A stretch of DNA of 20,590 bases from JACJXF01 sp964349045 (GTDB lineage Bacteria; Bacteroidota; Bacteroidia; Bacteroidales; GCA-2748055): assembly GCA_964349045.1 (NCBI GenBank), contig CAYGFI010000083.1:1-20590 (forward strand), in the 5' to 3' direction. The notes below the pieces were generated by a model. The model was not told the DNA's origin. It did no database searches and saw only the letters and a program-made list of their open reading frames with translations. The first letter of the stretch is position 1, and each line of letters starts with the position of its first letter. Positions 1-6,791 of the stretch are shown here, in pieces. Made by a program: the position numbers and the translations under genes.

Positions 1-39
1 TAAAAGACAAGAAAAAAGTAAAAGTAAAGTAAAAAGTAA
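1..39. repeat. A-rich low-complexity tract with GTAAA repeats
   Basis: The first 39 bases are almost only A, G and T, with the unit GTAAA or AGTAAA repeated about four times at uneven spacing. The tract lies just downstream of nadA on the minus strand, where it would be transcribed as a pyrimidine-rich T/C tail. No coding potential is seen. The tract is cut by the window edge, so its full extent is unknown. Confidence 0.5.
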
Positions 40-62
40 AAAAAATATTTTTGATATTTTTT
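38..62 (-). terminator. possible A/T-only terminator of nadA
   Basis: A perfect 9-bp inverted repeat (AAAAAATAT at 40-48, ATATTTTTT at 54-62) with a 5-base loop starts 8 bases past the nadA stop codon. Read on the minus strand it runs straight into further T residues. The stem has no G or C, so it would be weak. The position and T run fit an intrinsic terminator, but the A/T background could give this by chance. Confidence 0.35.
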
Positions 63-69
63 CCATTAA

Positions 70-1074
70 TTAAAGTCCTAATTTAGCTGATATGTCGAGC
101 ATTCTTCGAATTGGTATTTCCGCTTTAAGGCGAATTTCTTCATTCAAAGTTACTTCGGGTAATTCATATTTTAAACAATTATATAGTTTTTTTAGTGTAA
201 TCATTTTCATGAAATAGCAATCGTTGCAGGCACAGGTGGAATCATCAGGAGGAGCTGGTATAAACAATTTATTTGGATTCGATTTTTGCATTTGATGAAT
301 TATGCCGAATTCCGTCGCAACAATATATTTTTTCGCAGAATCATTAATTGTAAAATTTAACAAACCGGAAGTAGATCCAACAAAATCAGACACAATTAGT
401 ATGGTTTGTTCGCATTCCGGATGAGCAATAATTTTTGCATCCGGATGTTGCTTTTTAATTTCGAGGATTCTTTTTAAGGAAAATCTTTCATGTACATGGC
501 ATGCACCATCCCAAATAACCATATTTTCTCTTCCTGTTTTACTTTTTATATAGTTACCCAGATTTTTATCAGGTGCAAAAATGATATTTTGGTTTTTTGG
601 AAGACTATTAACAATTTGAAGTGCGTTAGAGGAAGTACAGGCAATATCAGTTAGAGCTTTAATTTCAGCAGTAGTGTTTACATAAGAGATTACTGTGTAT
701 CCCGGATATTTATTTTTAAACTCTGCAAATTTATCTGGTGGACAGGAGTCAGCGAGAGAACATCCTGCGTTACTATCAGGGATAAGGACTTTTTTAGATG
801 GGCATAGAATTTTAGCCGTTTCGGCCATGAAATGCACGCCTGCAAAGAGTATAACATCAGCCGAGGTTTTAGCTGCTTCCTGGGATAAAGCGAGACTGTC
901 ACCAACAAAATCTGCAATATCTTGAATTTCAGGTTCCTGATAATAGTGAGCCAAAATTACAGCATTTTTTTCCTTCTTCATTTTTGCAATTTCTAAAGGA
1001 ATATTCAGAGATATGTCTATTTCAAGATCAACAAATCCCTTTTTGATTATGTCAGAATTATCAACATTAATCAT
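70..1074 (-). CDS. nadA: quinolinate synthase NadA
   Basis: Quinolinate synthase condenses iminoaspartate (made by NadB) with dihydroxyacetone phosphate to give quinolinate, a step of de novo NAD synthesis in the cytosol. It is an oxygen-sensitive [4Fe-4S] enzyme. The 334-residue protein has the family's motifs in order: AHYYQ (42-46), GDSLALS (58-64), AGCSLADSC (103-111), CTSSNA (146-151), WDGACHVHERF (188-198), AHPEC (217-221), GSTSG (233-237) and CACNDC (281-286). Cysteines 105, 221 and those of the 281-286 cluster lie where cluster ligands are expected. Length is normal for the family. The ATG at 1074 is the first Met of the frame. nadB and nadC are not in the window, so the gene stands alone here, diverging from rpiB. 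A proline often found after the last cysteine of the C-terminal motif is Tyr (CYFM). Confidence 0.97.
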   Translation of the reverse strand: MINVDNSDIIKKGFVDLEIDISLNIPLEIAKMKKEKNAVILAHYYQEPEIQDIADFVGDSLALSQEAAKTSADVILFAGVHFMAETAKILCPSKKVLIPDSNAGCSLADSCPPDKFAEFKNKYPGYTVISYVNTTAEIKALTDIACTSSNALQIVNSLPKNQNIIFAPDKNLGNYIKSKTGRENMVIWDGACHVHERFSLKRILEIKKQHPDAKIIAHPECEQTILIVSDFVGSTSGLLNFTINDSAKKYIVATEFGIIHQMQKSNPNKLFIPAPPDDSTCACNDCYFMKMITLKKLYNCLKYELPEVTLNEEIRLKAEIPIRRMLDISAKLGL

Positions 1075-1391
1075 TTCTATTATTATTAAATATATTAAAT
1101 TTTAAATATTATATGATGATGATATTAGTCCGTTAATATTGTTAGAAAAAAAATACTGTTTCATTGGCAAGTTTACTTATAAAATATTCGAAACAGGATA
1201 TTAACAGAATAAATAAACAACAGATCTTGTAAATCAATAAATTCGCCACTAATTAACAAGCTGTTGATAGTATTTAAATATAATAATTTCTAATAATTAT
1301 TAGTATTAAAAACTGTTCAAATATTGTTTGTTCTTTCAGGGCATCTTGTAGAAAGTAATTTTTAATATATGGAAAAACTTTATATGTGATC

Positions 1392-1418
1392 GTTAAATTT
1401 CTATTTGCAAATTTTAAC
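1392..1418. promoter_or_regulatory. nested dyad around ATTTGCAAAT
   Basis: A perfect 10-bp palindrome, ATTTGCAAAT (1403-1412), sits inside the arms GTTAAA (1392-1397) and TTTAAC (1413-1418). The arms are set off-centre by 5 bases. It lies about 130 bp before rpiB in the divergent nadA/rpiB gap and could be a regulator site. Such dyads are also common by chance in A/T-rich DNA. Confidence 0.2.
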
Positions 1419-1525
1419 CCTTGTTTTATTCTCATTTATTAAACAATTTATAAACAATATAGTTGAATGATGTACAATTTGTAATCTTGTGCAGTAAAAC
1501 ACTTTCAGGTATTAAAATATTTAAG

Positions 1526-1533
1526 TATTTTTG
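1526..1533 (+). promoter_or_regulatory. candidate -7 box for rpiB-rrf2
   Basis: TATTTTTG matches the Bacteroidota -7 consensus TAnnTTTG and ends 16 bases before the rpiB ATG. The -33 region has only TTTC (1503-1506) instead of a clear TTG. It would give a very short leader of about 10 nt. Plausible, not proven. Confidence 0.35.
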
Positions 1534-1549
1534 AGAACTATAAAATTTT

Positions 1550-1993
1550 ATGAAAAAATTAAGCATTGCCATAGCATCTGATCATGCTGGTTTTGAATTA
1601 AAAAAAGAGATTTTCCAATATCTTAAGGATCACAATGTAAAGGTAAAAGATTTTGGAACATTCAGCCCGGATGCAGTTGATTATCCTGATTATGGACATA
1701 TTTTAGCAGAAACAGTTGAAAGTGGTGAATACCCTGTAGGAATCTCTATTTGTGGGAGTGGGAACGGAATAAACATGACAGCAAACAAGCATCAGGGCAT
1801 CCGCTCAGCAATATGCTGGAGCGAAGAAATTGCAAGGCTGGCCCGTTTCCATAATAATGCAAATATTTGTGCATTACCGGCAAGATTCATTACAAAAGAA
1901 GAGGCTTTTAGGATAATAGAAGTTTTTTTATCAACCGGATTTGAAGGGGGAAGGCACATACAAAGGGTCAGTAAGATACCGTTAAAACATTAA
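1550..1993 (+). CDS. rpiB: ribose-5-phosphate isomerase B (RpiB/LacAB family)
   Basis: RpiB interconverts ribose 5-phosphate and ribulose 5-phosphate in the non-oxidative pentose phosphate pathway. The 147-residue protein has the normal length of the family. It shows SDHAG at the N-terminus (10-14, phosphate and ring-opening residues), DYPDY (44-48), the catalytic Cys68 in CGSGNG, GIRSA (83-87), FHNNANI (100-106, with the conserved His101) and the closing GGRH..RV (133-140). The usual GTGIG loop is read here as GSGNG, which stays within family variation. The ATG at 1550 directly precedes the first strand (KKLSIAIASDH), so the start is secure. Rrf2 starts 3 bases after the stop, suggesting one transcript. 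LacA/LacB subunits or an allose-phosphate isomerase are less likely alternatives. Confidence 0.95.
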   Translation: MKKLSIAIASDHAGFELKKEIFQYLKDHNVKVKDFGTFSPDAVDYPDYGHILAETVESGEYPVGISICGSGNGINMTANKHQGIRSAICWSEEIARLARFHNNANICALPARFITKEEAFRIIEVFLSTGFEGGRHIQRVSKIPLKH

Positions 1994-1996
1994 TAT

Positions 1997-2431
1997 ATGC
2001 TTTCAAATACTTGTAAATATGCTATTAGGGCTATTCTTTATCTTGCTATTAATAATGAGGCCGGCATTAAAATCGGTATAAAAAAGATATCAAAGGATCT
2101 GGATATTCCTTCTCCTTTTTTGGGTAAAATTTTACAAACTTTAGCTAAGCATAAATTGCTTTCTTCAACAAAGGGTCCTAATGGAGGATTTGGGTTAGGT
2201 AAGAATACGGATAATATATTATTAATGGAAATTGTTGAAATTATTGACGGTATGGACAGTTTTCACAAATGTGTAATAGGAATAAAATATTGTTCAGAGC
2301 AGGAAAATCCTTGTGCACTTCATACCCGGTATGCAAAATTGCGAGATGAGATCAGAAATATATTTGAGGTAGTAACCATAGGGCAGCTTGTATTGGACAT
2401 AAAAGCCGGTAAGCAGGATTTGCTTATTTAG
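1997..2431 (+). CDS. Rrf2/IscR-family transcriptional regulator with IscR-like ligand set
   Basis: Rrf2-family proteins are winged-helix repressors or activators; several (IscR, NsrR, RsrR) sense iron-sulfur cluster status, NO or redox state. The 144-residue protein begins with the standard SNTCKYAIRAILYLA helix, followed by the HTH (about 28-50; ISKDLDIPSPFLGKILQTLA) and the wing (TKGPNGGFGL, 58-67). After the dimerisation helix come Cys92, Cys99 and Cys106 with His109. This is close to the E. coli IscR layout (Cys92, Cys98, Cys104, His107), with one extra residue in each spacer, so a [2Fe-2S] or similar cluster is a fair inference. It is 3 bases behind rpiB. No isc or suf genes are present here, so its targets cannot be read from the context. 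Its 3' end overlaps the convergent VanZ-like gene by 8 bases. Confidence 0.9.
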   Translation: MLSNTCKYAIRAILYLAINNEAGIKIGIKKISKDLDIPSPFLGKILQTLAKHKLLSSTKGPNGGFGLGKNTDNILLMEIVEIIDGMDSFHKCVIGIKYCSEQENPCALHTRYAKLRDEIRNIFEVVTIGQLVLDIKAGKQDLLI

Positions 2432-2807
2432 GTTTTCTCAAAAATATCCAAAGTACGATTGCCAGCAATACTCCAACCGCATTAAATACCATGTCGAAGA
2501 TTTCACCTGAACGGCTACTGGTAAGGGTAATTTGTATAATTTCAAGAAGGGTCCCATAAATTAGTGCAATTAAACCAGAAACAATAAGGATTCTTTGAAA
2601 TGAATAGCTTGTTTTTACTTTGAGCATTTCGAATATAAGTACAGATGAAAATAAGAAATACATTCCCAGATGAATCATTTTATCGAGATTAGGGATTGTG
2701 AACCAGGTAACTTTCTGAACTTCTTCAGCAGGAATTGTACTGGCAAAGAAAATTATAAGAAAGACCAGCAATGATCTGTAATAAGAAAAAAGGAAATTTT
2801 TCATCAT
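2424..2807 (-). CDS. VanZ-like family membrane protein
   Basis: VanZ-like proteins are small integral membrane proteins, named after the teicoplanin-resistance protein VanZ; their biochemical role is generally unknown. From the Met pair at 2807/2804 the product is 126-127 residues with an N-terminal hydrophobic helix, then the family signature DKMIHLGMYF (Asp-Lys-x-x-His), a second helix, a helix with GTLLEIIQ, the RSGEIFDMVFNAVG segment and a final helix: four membrane spans in all. The frame stays open upstream to 2849, but those 14 codons come from a palindromic repeat (2830-2959) and would put a polar stretch before the signal-like helix, so I reject that start. No resistance genes are nearby, so glycopeptide resistance should not be assumed. 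Confidence 0.85.
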   Translation of the reverse strand: MMKNFLFSYYRSLLVFLIIFFASTIPAEEVQKVTWFTIPNLDKMIHLGMYFLFSSVLIFEMLKVKTSYSFQRILIVSGLIALIYGTLLEIIQITLTSSRSGEIFDMVFNAVGVLLAIVLWIFLRKPK

Positions 2808-2829
2808 AACAAAATTTATTTTAGTGGGA

Positions 2830-2959
2830 TGATGGAACCCCCATGTCATGGAATTATATTGCCTTCGGCGACCGCGTTCGCATAAAGCTTAAGCGGTTGC
2901 GAAGCTCGTAAACTCGGTTCATATGTGATTGTGTTCGAAGCACATGTGGGTTTCATATT
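2830..2959. repeat. dispersed palindromic element, copy 1 (with 59-bp insertion)
   Basis: The 130-bp element has terminal arms ATGGAACCCCCATGT (2832-2846) and ACATGTGGGTTTCAT (2942-2956) that are inverted repeats with 13 of 15 positions matching. A second copy lies at 14810-14880. The two share the left arm plus GGAATTATATT, and the right 40 bases up to TTTCATATT. Copy 1 differs mainly by 59 extra bases at 2861-2919. It lies between the divergent VanZ-like and hemW genes. There is no transposase, so this is a non-autonomous MITE- or REP-like element by inference. Confidence 0.8.
2861..2919. repeat. 59-bp palindromic insertion inside repeat copy 1
   Basis: This segment is absent from copy 2 and is richer in G/C than its surroundings. 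It contains CTTCGGCGACCGC (2863-2875) facing GCGGTTGCGAAG (2893-2904): a 12-bp stem with one bulged G and one G-T wobble. A competing perfect 6-bp pairing exists between TTCGCA (2877-2882) and TGCGAA (2898-2903). It could be a smaller mobile palindrome inserted in the larger one, or copy 2 could be the deleted form. Confidence 0.65.
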
Positions 2960-3112
2960 TATATACCTAATTACTCAGTGAAAATTTGGCTGCAAATATA
3001 GTTTATTGAAGAGATAAACGGATAAGAGAAGTAAATTAGTGCCCCGAACGACTGAAGTAAATAATAAATGAAGTGTTTAGTTTTATAATAAATTTCAGAA
3101 ATCATTAAAAAA

Positions 3113-4237
3113 ATGGCAGGTATTTACATCCACATTCCCTATTGCAGGCAGGCGTGCCGATACTGTGATTTTCATTTTAATGTTTCTGTATGGCAAAAGA
3201 AAGAATTGATTCCTTATCTACTGCAGGAAATAGAGGAAAGGAAAGACTATATTGAAAATGAGGTTATTGACACTATATATTTCGGGGGAGGGACACCATC
3301 TGTTCTTGACAAAGGTGATATAGAGAACATTTTAAAAAGCATTTATAAGTTTCACACGGTATCTTCAATGGTTGAGATTAGTTTTGAAGCGAACCCGGAA
3401 GATTTAAAAAAGGATTATCTTAATAAAATTATAAAAACGGGGATCAACCGTTTAAGTATTGGCATTCAATCGTTTCAGGACGGAGATCTTGAGCTAATGC
3501 ACAGGATTCATAATTCAAAACAAGCCATACAAGCTGTTTGGGATGCAAGGCAGGAGGGATTTGAGAATGTCAGCATAGATTTAATTTACGGACTTCCCCG
3601 CCAGGAAAAAGAAAGCTGGGAGAAAAATCTGGAGATTGCATTTTCGCTGGGAGTTCAGCATATTTCAGCATATCACCTAACATACGAACCGGGAACAATT
3701 TTTGATCATTGGAGAAAGAAGGGGAGAATTAATCCAATAACTGAAGAAGAAAGTCTGAAACAGTTTAAAACTCTTATAAACAAAGCCTCAGAGCATACCT
3801 TTGAGCATTATGAAATTTCAAATTTTGCTTTAGAAGGGTATCAGTCAAATCATAACAAAAGTTACTGGGAGCAAAAAATATATATTGGTATTGGTCCTTC
3901 TGCACATTCATACGATTTGATAAGCAGAAGATGGAATTTCAGCAATAATAAAAAGTATATGGAGGGCATGCATTCAGGTTCAGAATATTATGAAAGCGAG
4001 TTATTAACAGCAGATAACCGTTACAATGAATTTATTATGACATCGTTGCGTACTGCTAAAGGAGTAAACTATTTGAAGCTGGAAGAACAATTCGGAAAAG
4101 AGAAGGCACAATTTTTTAAAACTAAGATTCAGAAGTTTATAGACAGCGGGCATATTAAAATTGAACAGGAACTATACAAGCTTTCGGATAAAGGTATTTT
4201 TATTGCGGATCATGTAATCGTCGCGGTTTTTGCTTAA
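3113..4237 (+). CDS. hemW: radical SAM heme chaperone HemW
   Basis: HemW proteins bind heme and a [4Fe-4S] cluster and are thought to deliver heme to respiratory enzymes. They were long misannotated as oxygen-independent coproporphyrinogen oxidase (HemN). The 374-residue protein starts MAGIYIHIPYC and carries the radical SAM motif CRQACRYC (Cys11, Cys15, Cys18). It then has YFGGGTPS (glycine-rich SAM site), SIGIQSFQD, DLIYGLP and the HemW-type HNKSYW followed by GIGPSAHSY. The protein begins almost directly at the cluster motif and lacks the longer N-terminal extension of true HemN, which supports HemW. Length is typical. The gene is alone on its strand. Upstream, TAAATTTC (3089-3096) is one base off the TAnnTTTG box. 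Confidence 0.93.
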   Translation: MAGIYIHIPYCRQACRYCDFHFNVSVWQKKELIPYLLQEIEERKDYIENEVIDTIYFGGGTPSVLDKGDIENILKSIYKFHTVSSMVEISFEANPEDLKKDYLNKIIKTGINRLSIGIQSFQDGDLELMHRIHNSKQAIQAVWDARQEGFENVSIDLIYGLPRQEKESWEKNLEIAFSLGVQHISAYHLTYEPGTIFDHWRKKGRINPITEEESLKQFKTLINKASEHTFEHYEISNFALEGYQSNHNKSYWEQKIYIGIGPSAHSYDLISRRWNFSNNKKYMEGMHSGSEYYESELLTADNRYNEFIMTSLRTAKGVNYLKLEEQFGKEKAQFFKTKIQKFIDSGHIKIEQELYKLSDKGIFIADHVIVAVFA

Positions 4238-4275
4238 TAATGCAATTTATGGTGTTCTTACTTATAGTACTCCAA

Positions 4276-4309
4276 AATGAAGAGACTGGAAGCATCCCTA
4301 CTTTTCATT
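4276..4309. terminator. possible shared hairpin between convergent genes
   Basis: AATGAAGAG (4276-4284) can pair with CTTTTCATT (4301-4309): 9 bp with one G-U wobble and a 16-base loop. It lies between the hemW stop and the convergent gene at 4308-5195, touching the latter's stop codon. No long T run follows on either strand, so terminator function is uncertain. Confidence 0.3.
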
Positions 4310-5195
4310 ATCTAAGTGCAAATTCAGTATTTCCAATAAGTTTACCTTCACAATAAAGTTCACAGATATAATTTCCTTTTACCAGGTCGCCATTATTGTC
4401 CCAAAAGATTGAAACCGGAAGATCATGTTTTTCATAGTTTACCTCGCGACTAGCGCTATAAGGAATTTGGGTATTCTGGTATTCAATTACTCCAACTTCT
4501 TTTGAGCCCAGAACCACAGCATCAGGGCGAACGAGACGAAGATAAATTACTTTTGCTCCTGCATCAGCCACTGTATTTTTTCGAAGAGTAAAGTCAACCC
4601 GGATTTGGGCTACTTTGTCAACTTTATCCTGTTCCTTGTTTCTTTTATTAAGACCAACCGGAATAATTCCTGCAGCGATAAGAGTTTTGGCTTCGTCTTT
4701 AATAGTAGTCAGAACCTCCTTTTCCTGTTCTAATTGTATGTTTTTAGATTGCAGTTTAGCGCCAACATTTTTCAAATCTTTATTTTCAACCAGAAGGATC
4801 TGATTTCGCGTATTAAGGCTATCGATCTGAATTATATAACTTTTTAGAACATCACGAATAGTCAATAGTTCTTTTTCATAACGTTTTATTTTTTCTGTAT
4901 CGCTGATCCGCATGTCAAGAAGCTTTTTGATTTTCTCCTGTTGCAAAGTAATCTGTTGATTAAGGGTATCGTTATCTGATTTGAGAGCATCGTATTGAAC
5001 GATAATTCCATTTAGTTCGGATTCGAGAGAGTCTTTTTTCACCTCCATCATTCCGGTATATTCTTTTAACTGAGCGATGACAGCCCGACTTTCTGTTCTC
5101 TGATCGAAATAGAGGAAAAGAACCACGATAAGGGCAACAGTCATAATTGCAAAGCCTGCAATCAGGAGGGAGAGAGAATTTTTCCTGGTTTCCAT
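4308..5195 (-). CDS. membrane-anchored coiled-coil protein, function unknown
   Basis: I do not recognise a named family. The 295-residue protein has a short N-terminal tail, one membrane helix (about 8-30), then a long stretch (about 36-175) rich in Glu, Lys, Gln and Leu with heptad-like spacing, read as a coiled coil. A compact C-terminal part (about 192-295) has alternating hydrophobic residues suggesting a beta-sandwich (RVDFTLRKN, KVIYLRLVRPD, YICELYCEGKLIGN). The likely topology is a single anchor with the coiled coil and C-terminal domain in the periplasm, because basic residues precede the helix. It is monocistronic: the neighbours are convergent hemW and, 259 bp upstream, the luxR-type gene. 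TAACTTTA (5216-5223) is one base off a -7 box. A structural or envelope-spanning role is possible but not shown. Confidence 0.8.
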   Translation of the reverse strand: METRKNSLSLLIAGFAIMTVALIVVLFLYFDQRTESRAVIAQLKEYTGMMEVKKDSLESELNGIIVQYDALKSDNDTLNQQITLQQEKIKKLLDMRISDTEKIKRYEKELLTIRDVLKSYIIQIDSLNTRNQILLVENKDLKNVGAKLQSKNIQLEQEKEVLTTIKDEAKTLIAAGIIPVGLNKRNKEQDKVDKVAQIRVDFTLRKNTVADAGAKVIYLRLVRPDAVVLGSKEVGVIEYQNTQIPYSASREVNYEKHDLPVSIFWDNNGDLVKGNYICELYCEGKLIGNTEFALR

Positions 5196-5454
5196 TTTTT
5201 ATAAAATTTAATATGTAAAGTTAGGTATTCTAATTTTAGGAATAAATATTTTTTCGGCAATGATTTATAAAAACAGAAGTAAATATAAAGCGCCTAAAGT
5301 TTGGAGTGTCAAAAGTTATTCAAGTTTGTGGGTGATCAGGGACAACTTAAATAGTAACGGGAATCCCAGGAACATATTATACAAGGCATAGAATTGGGAA
5401 GCATTTCAAGTGGGTTTAAAGTTAGAAGTGTATTCTACCCGAATCAAGAAGTTT

Positions 5455-6054
5455 TTATTCCAAATCATCAATACGGATAATGTTATTTAGAATAGCATAA
5501 ACCGTTAATCCTGAAATAGTTTTTATACCCAATTTACTGGTAATGTTTTTACGATGTGTGATTACTGTATGTGTTGAAAGAAAAAGTTTTTCGGCAATTT
5601 CTTTGTTAGTCAGACCTTTGGCAACGTGTTTGAGGATTGTTTTTTCCCTGTTACTTAGTTCAGTATGTGGAGTAAGATAGTGCCTTTTGTTGATTTTTTC
5701 GAGAATAATAGATTGAAGTTTTTTATATATTTCATCCCGTTCATCGTGTGTACTAATTATTTCTTTGAGAAATGGTGTTTTTTCCTGATCAGAGTTATAT
5801 CCTGAAACAATACCGATACCAAATTGAGAAAGATCTGTTTTTATTTCAGAATTTCTGAAATTCCTGATTTGATTAAGGAGTTCGATATTAACAACAAGAA
5901 AATCCGGAGTATATTTTAATAAAATTGAGTTTATTTCATCAAGGTTTTCTAGTTCTTTAACAACAGTAGCGTGCTCAATTCGGTTTATAATTGAAGATAT
6001 ACCTTTACGGATAAGGTATGATTTTTCGACTATTACGAATTTTATCCTATCCAT
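5455..6054 (-). CDS. LuxR/NarL-type regulator with degenerate receiver domain
   Basis: This is a 199-residue DNA-binding regulator. The C-terminal LuxR-type HTH (about 130-195) is clear: LSNREKTILKHVAKGLTNKEIA, then LFLSTHTVITHRKNI and SKLGIK. The N-terminal half (1-120) keeps the receiver pattern (KFVIVEKSYLIRKGI, then TPDFLVVNIELL). However, the usual phosphoacceptor Asp after the hydrophobic strand is Asn56, and the acidic pair at the end of strand 1 is reduced to Glu10. Phosphorylation by a histidine kinase is therefore unlikely, and no kinase gene is nearby. Its start is 2 bases after the stop of the hemerythrin gene, so the two are probably co-transcribed. By inference it acts with that gene, perhaps as an autoregulator. 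Confidence 0.88.
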   Translation of the reverse strand: MDRIKFVIVEKSYLIRKGISSIINRIEHATVVKELENLDEINSILLKYTPDFLVVNIELLNQIRNFRNSEIKTDLSQFGIGIVSGYNSDQEKTPFLKEIISTHDERDEIYKKLQSIILEKINKRHYLTPHTELSNREKTILKHVAKGLTNKEIAEKLFLSTHTVITHRKNITSKLGIKTISGLTVYAILNNIIRIDDLE

Positions 6055-6056
6055 TT

Positions 6057-6791
6057 CTAAGCCTTGAAAAGAGAAATTAATTTTTCCTCCATTGCTGCAA
6101 CTTTGGGTATAAGCACTTTATCTTCGAGGCTGGCATGGGTGTTCAGGTCTTTTTCAAGCCGGAATAGTTCAATTAATATTGTATTGCATAAACCTGATGA
6201 ATGGCAAGGGGGCAGGTATTTGATAATGATTTTTTTCAGATCAAATAGTTTTTCTTCAACGTTATCGTGTTCAGAAGCAAAATCGTTAATTGAATATTTC
6301 TTTATTTTGGTATAGAGATTCCTGGTTATTTTATTTTTATAGAATGCGGTTTCAATTTCAAGGACATATGGATGTACGTTTGTTTCTTCGCGGTTTATAT
6401 GGTTTGTAAGTTCCTGTTTATATTCAGTGAAAAAGTTTTCAACGAGTTTAAATTTATCATTATCAGATTTTTCGGATTCAATAACCTGATGAATGAATTT
6501 CTCTATTTCCGGAATTTTTTCATCCAGATAATACTGATGTGTTTTTTTCAGGTATTGAACAATAAGAGAGACCGGAAAGGAATTAAGTTCTTTTTGGGGG
6601 ATATAATCTTCATCGACATACGAATTTGTAATTTCGAGGAAGAAGTCAATATTAACATTTGAATTACGACAAACTTCAGCTACCGTTTTATCACCGAAAC
6701 CAAGTTTGATATTAAAGCGGGAAATAAGCGGTAATAGTGTGTAGTTGTGGAACAACACATCAGCAAGTTTCATATCCGCAGTGATGTTCAT
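6057..6791 (-). CDS. RIC/ScdA-like hemerythrin-domain protein
   Basis: RIC proteins (YtfE, ScdA, DnrN) are di-iron proteins linked to repair of iron-sulfur clusters damaged by NO or peroxide. This 244-residue protein has an N-terminal DUF542/ScdA_N-like segment (about 5-65) and a hemerythrin-like four-helix part. Likely iron ligands are His85, His101, His131-x3-Glu135, His140, His175-x3-Glu179 and His219-x3-Glu223. In ScdA_N the usual GIDYCCGGK has become NIKLGFGDK, so the Cys pair is missing, although the later Cys41 remains. Cys196 and Cys202 are extra. It lies between a CDF transporter (77-bp gap upstream) and a LuxR-type regulator (2-base gap). Function is by family only; an oxygen or iron sensor is an alternative. 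Confidence 0.85.
   Translation of the reverse strand: MNITADMKLADVLFHNYTLLPLISRFNIKLGFGDKTVAEVCRNSNVNIDFFLEITNSYVDEDYIPQKELNSFPVSLIVQYLKKTHQYYLDEKIPEIEKFIHQVIESEKSDNDKFKLVENFFTEYKQELTNHINREETNVHPYVLEIETAFYKNKITRNLYTKIKKYSINDFASEHDNVEEKLFDLKKIIIKYLPPCHSSGLCNTILIELFRLEKDLNTHASLEDKVLIPKVAAMEEKLISLFKA

Larger units (their letters stand above)
1075..1549. other. 475-bp A/T-rich divergent intergenic region (nadA / rpiB)
   Basis: This gap separates the divergent nadA and rpiB genes. I find no open frame with coding character, no tRNA and no G/C-rich hairpin. It holds two A/T dyads: TAATAATT/AATTATTA (1281-1302), and an extended one around the perfect palindrome ATTTGCAAAT (1403-1412). Near its right end is a TAnnTTTG box for rpiB. 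No good TAnnTTTG box is seen for nadA. The length is unusual in a window where most gaps are below 250 bp, so an unseen small RNA or regulator site is possible. Confidence 0.6.

Noticed and set aside
695..925. Open frames on both strands inside nadA
   Set aside because: They are out of frame with a clearly functional nadA and have no motif of their own.
2424..2807. Glycopeptide resistance role for the VanZ-like gene
   Set aside because: There are no van ligase, dehydrogenase or dipeptidase genes nearby, and VanZ-like proteins are widespread in bacteria without such resistance.
2808..2849. Longer VanZ-like start (14 more codons)
   Set aside because: The extra codons derive from the palindromic repeat and put a polar, non-family stretch before the first membrane helix; the Met pair at 2807/2804 is the natural start.
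2830..2959. Insertion sequence or CRISPR interpretation of the repeat
   Set aside because: There is no transposase and no regular repeat-spacer pattern; the arms are inverted, not direct.
5423..5437. TAGAA-5-TTCTA hairpin downstream of the LuxR-type gene as terminator
   Set aside because: The stem is only 5 bp, A/T-rich and lacks a T run on the minus strand.
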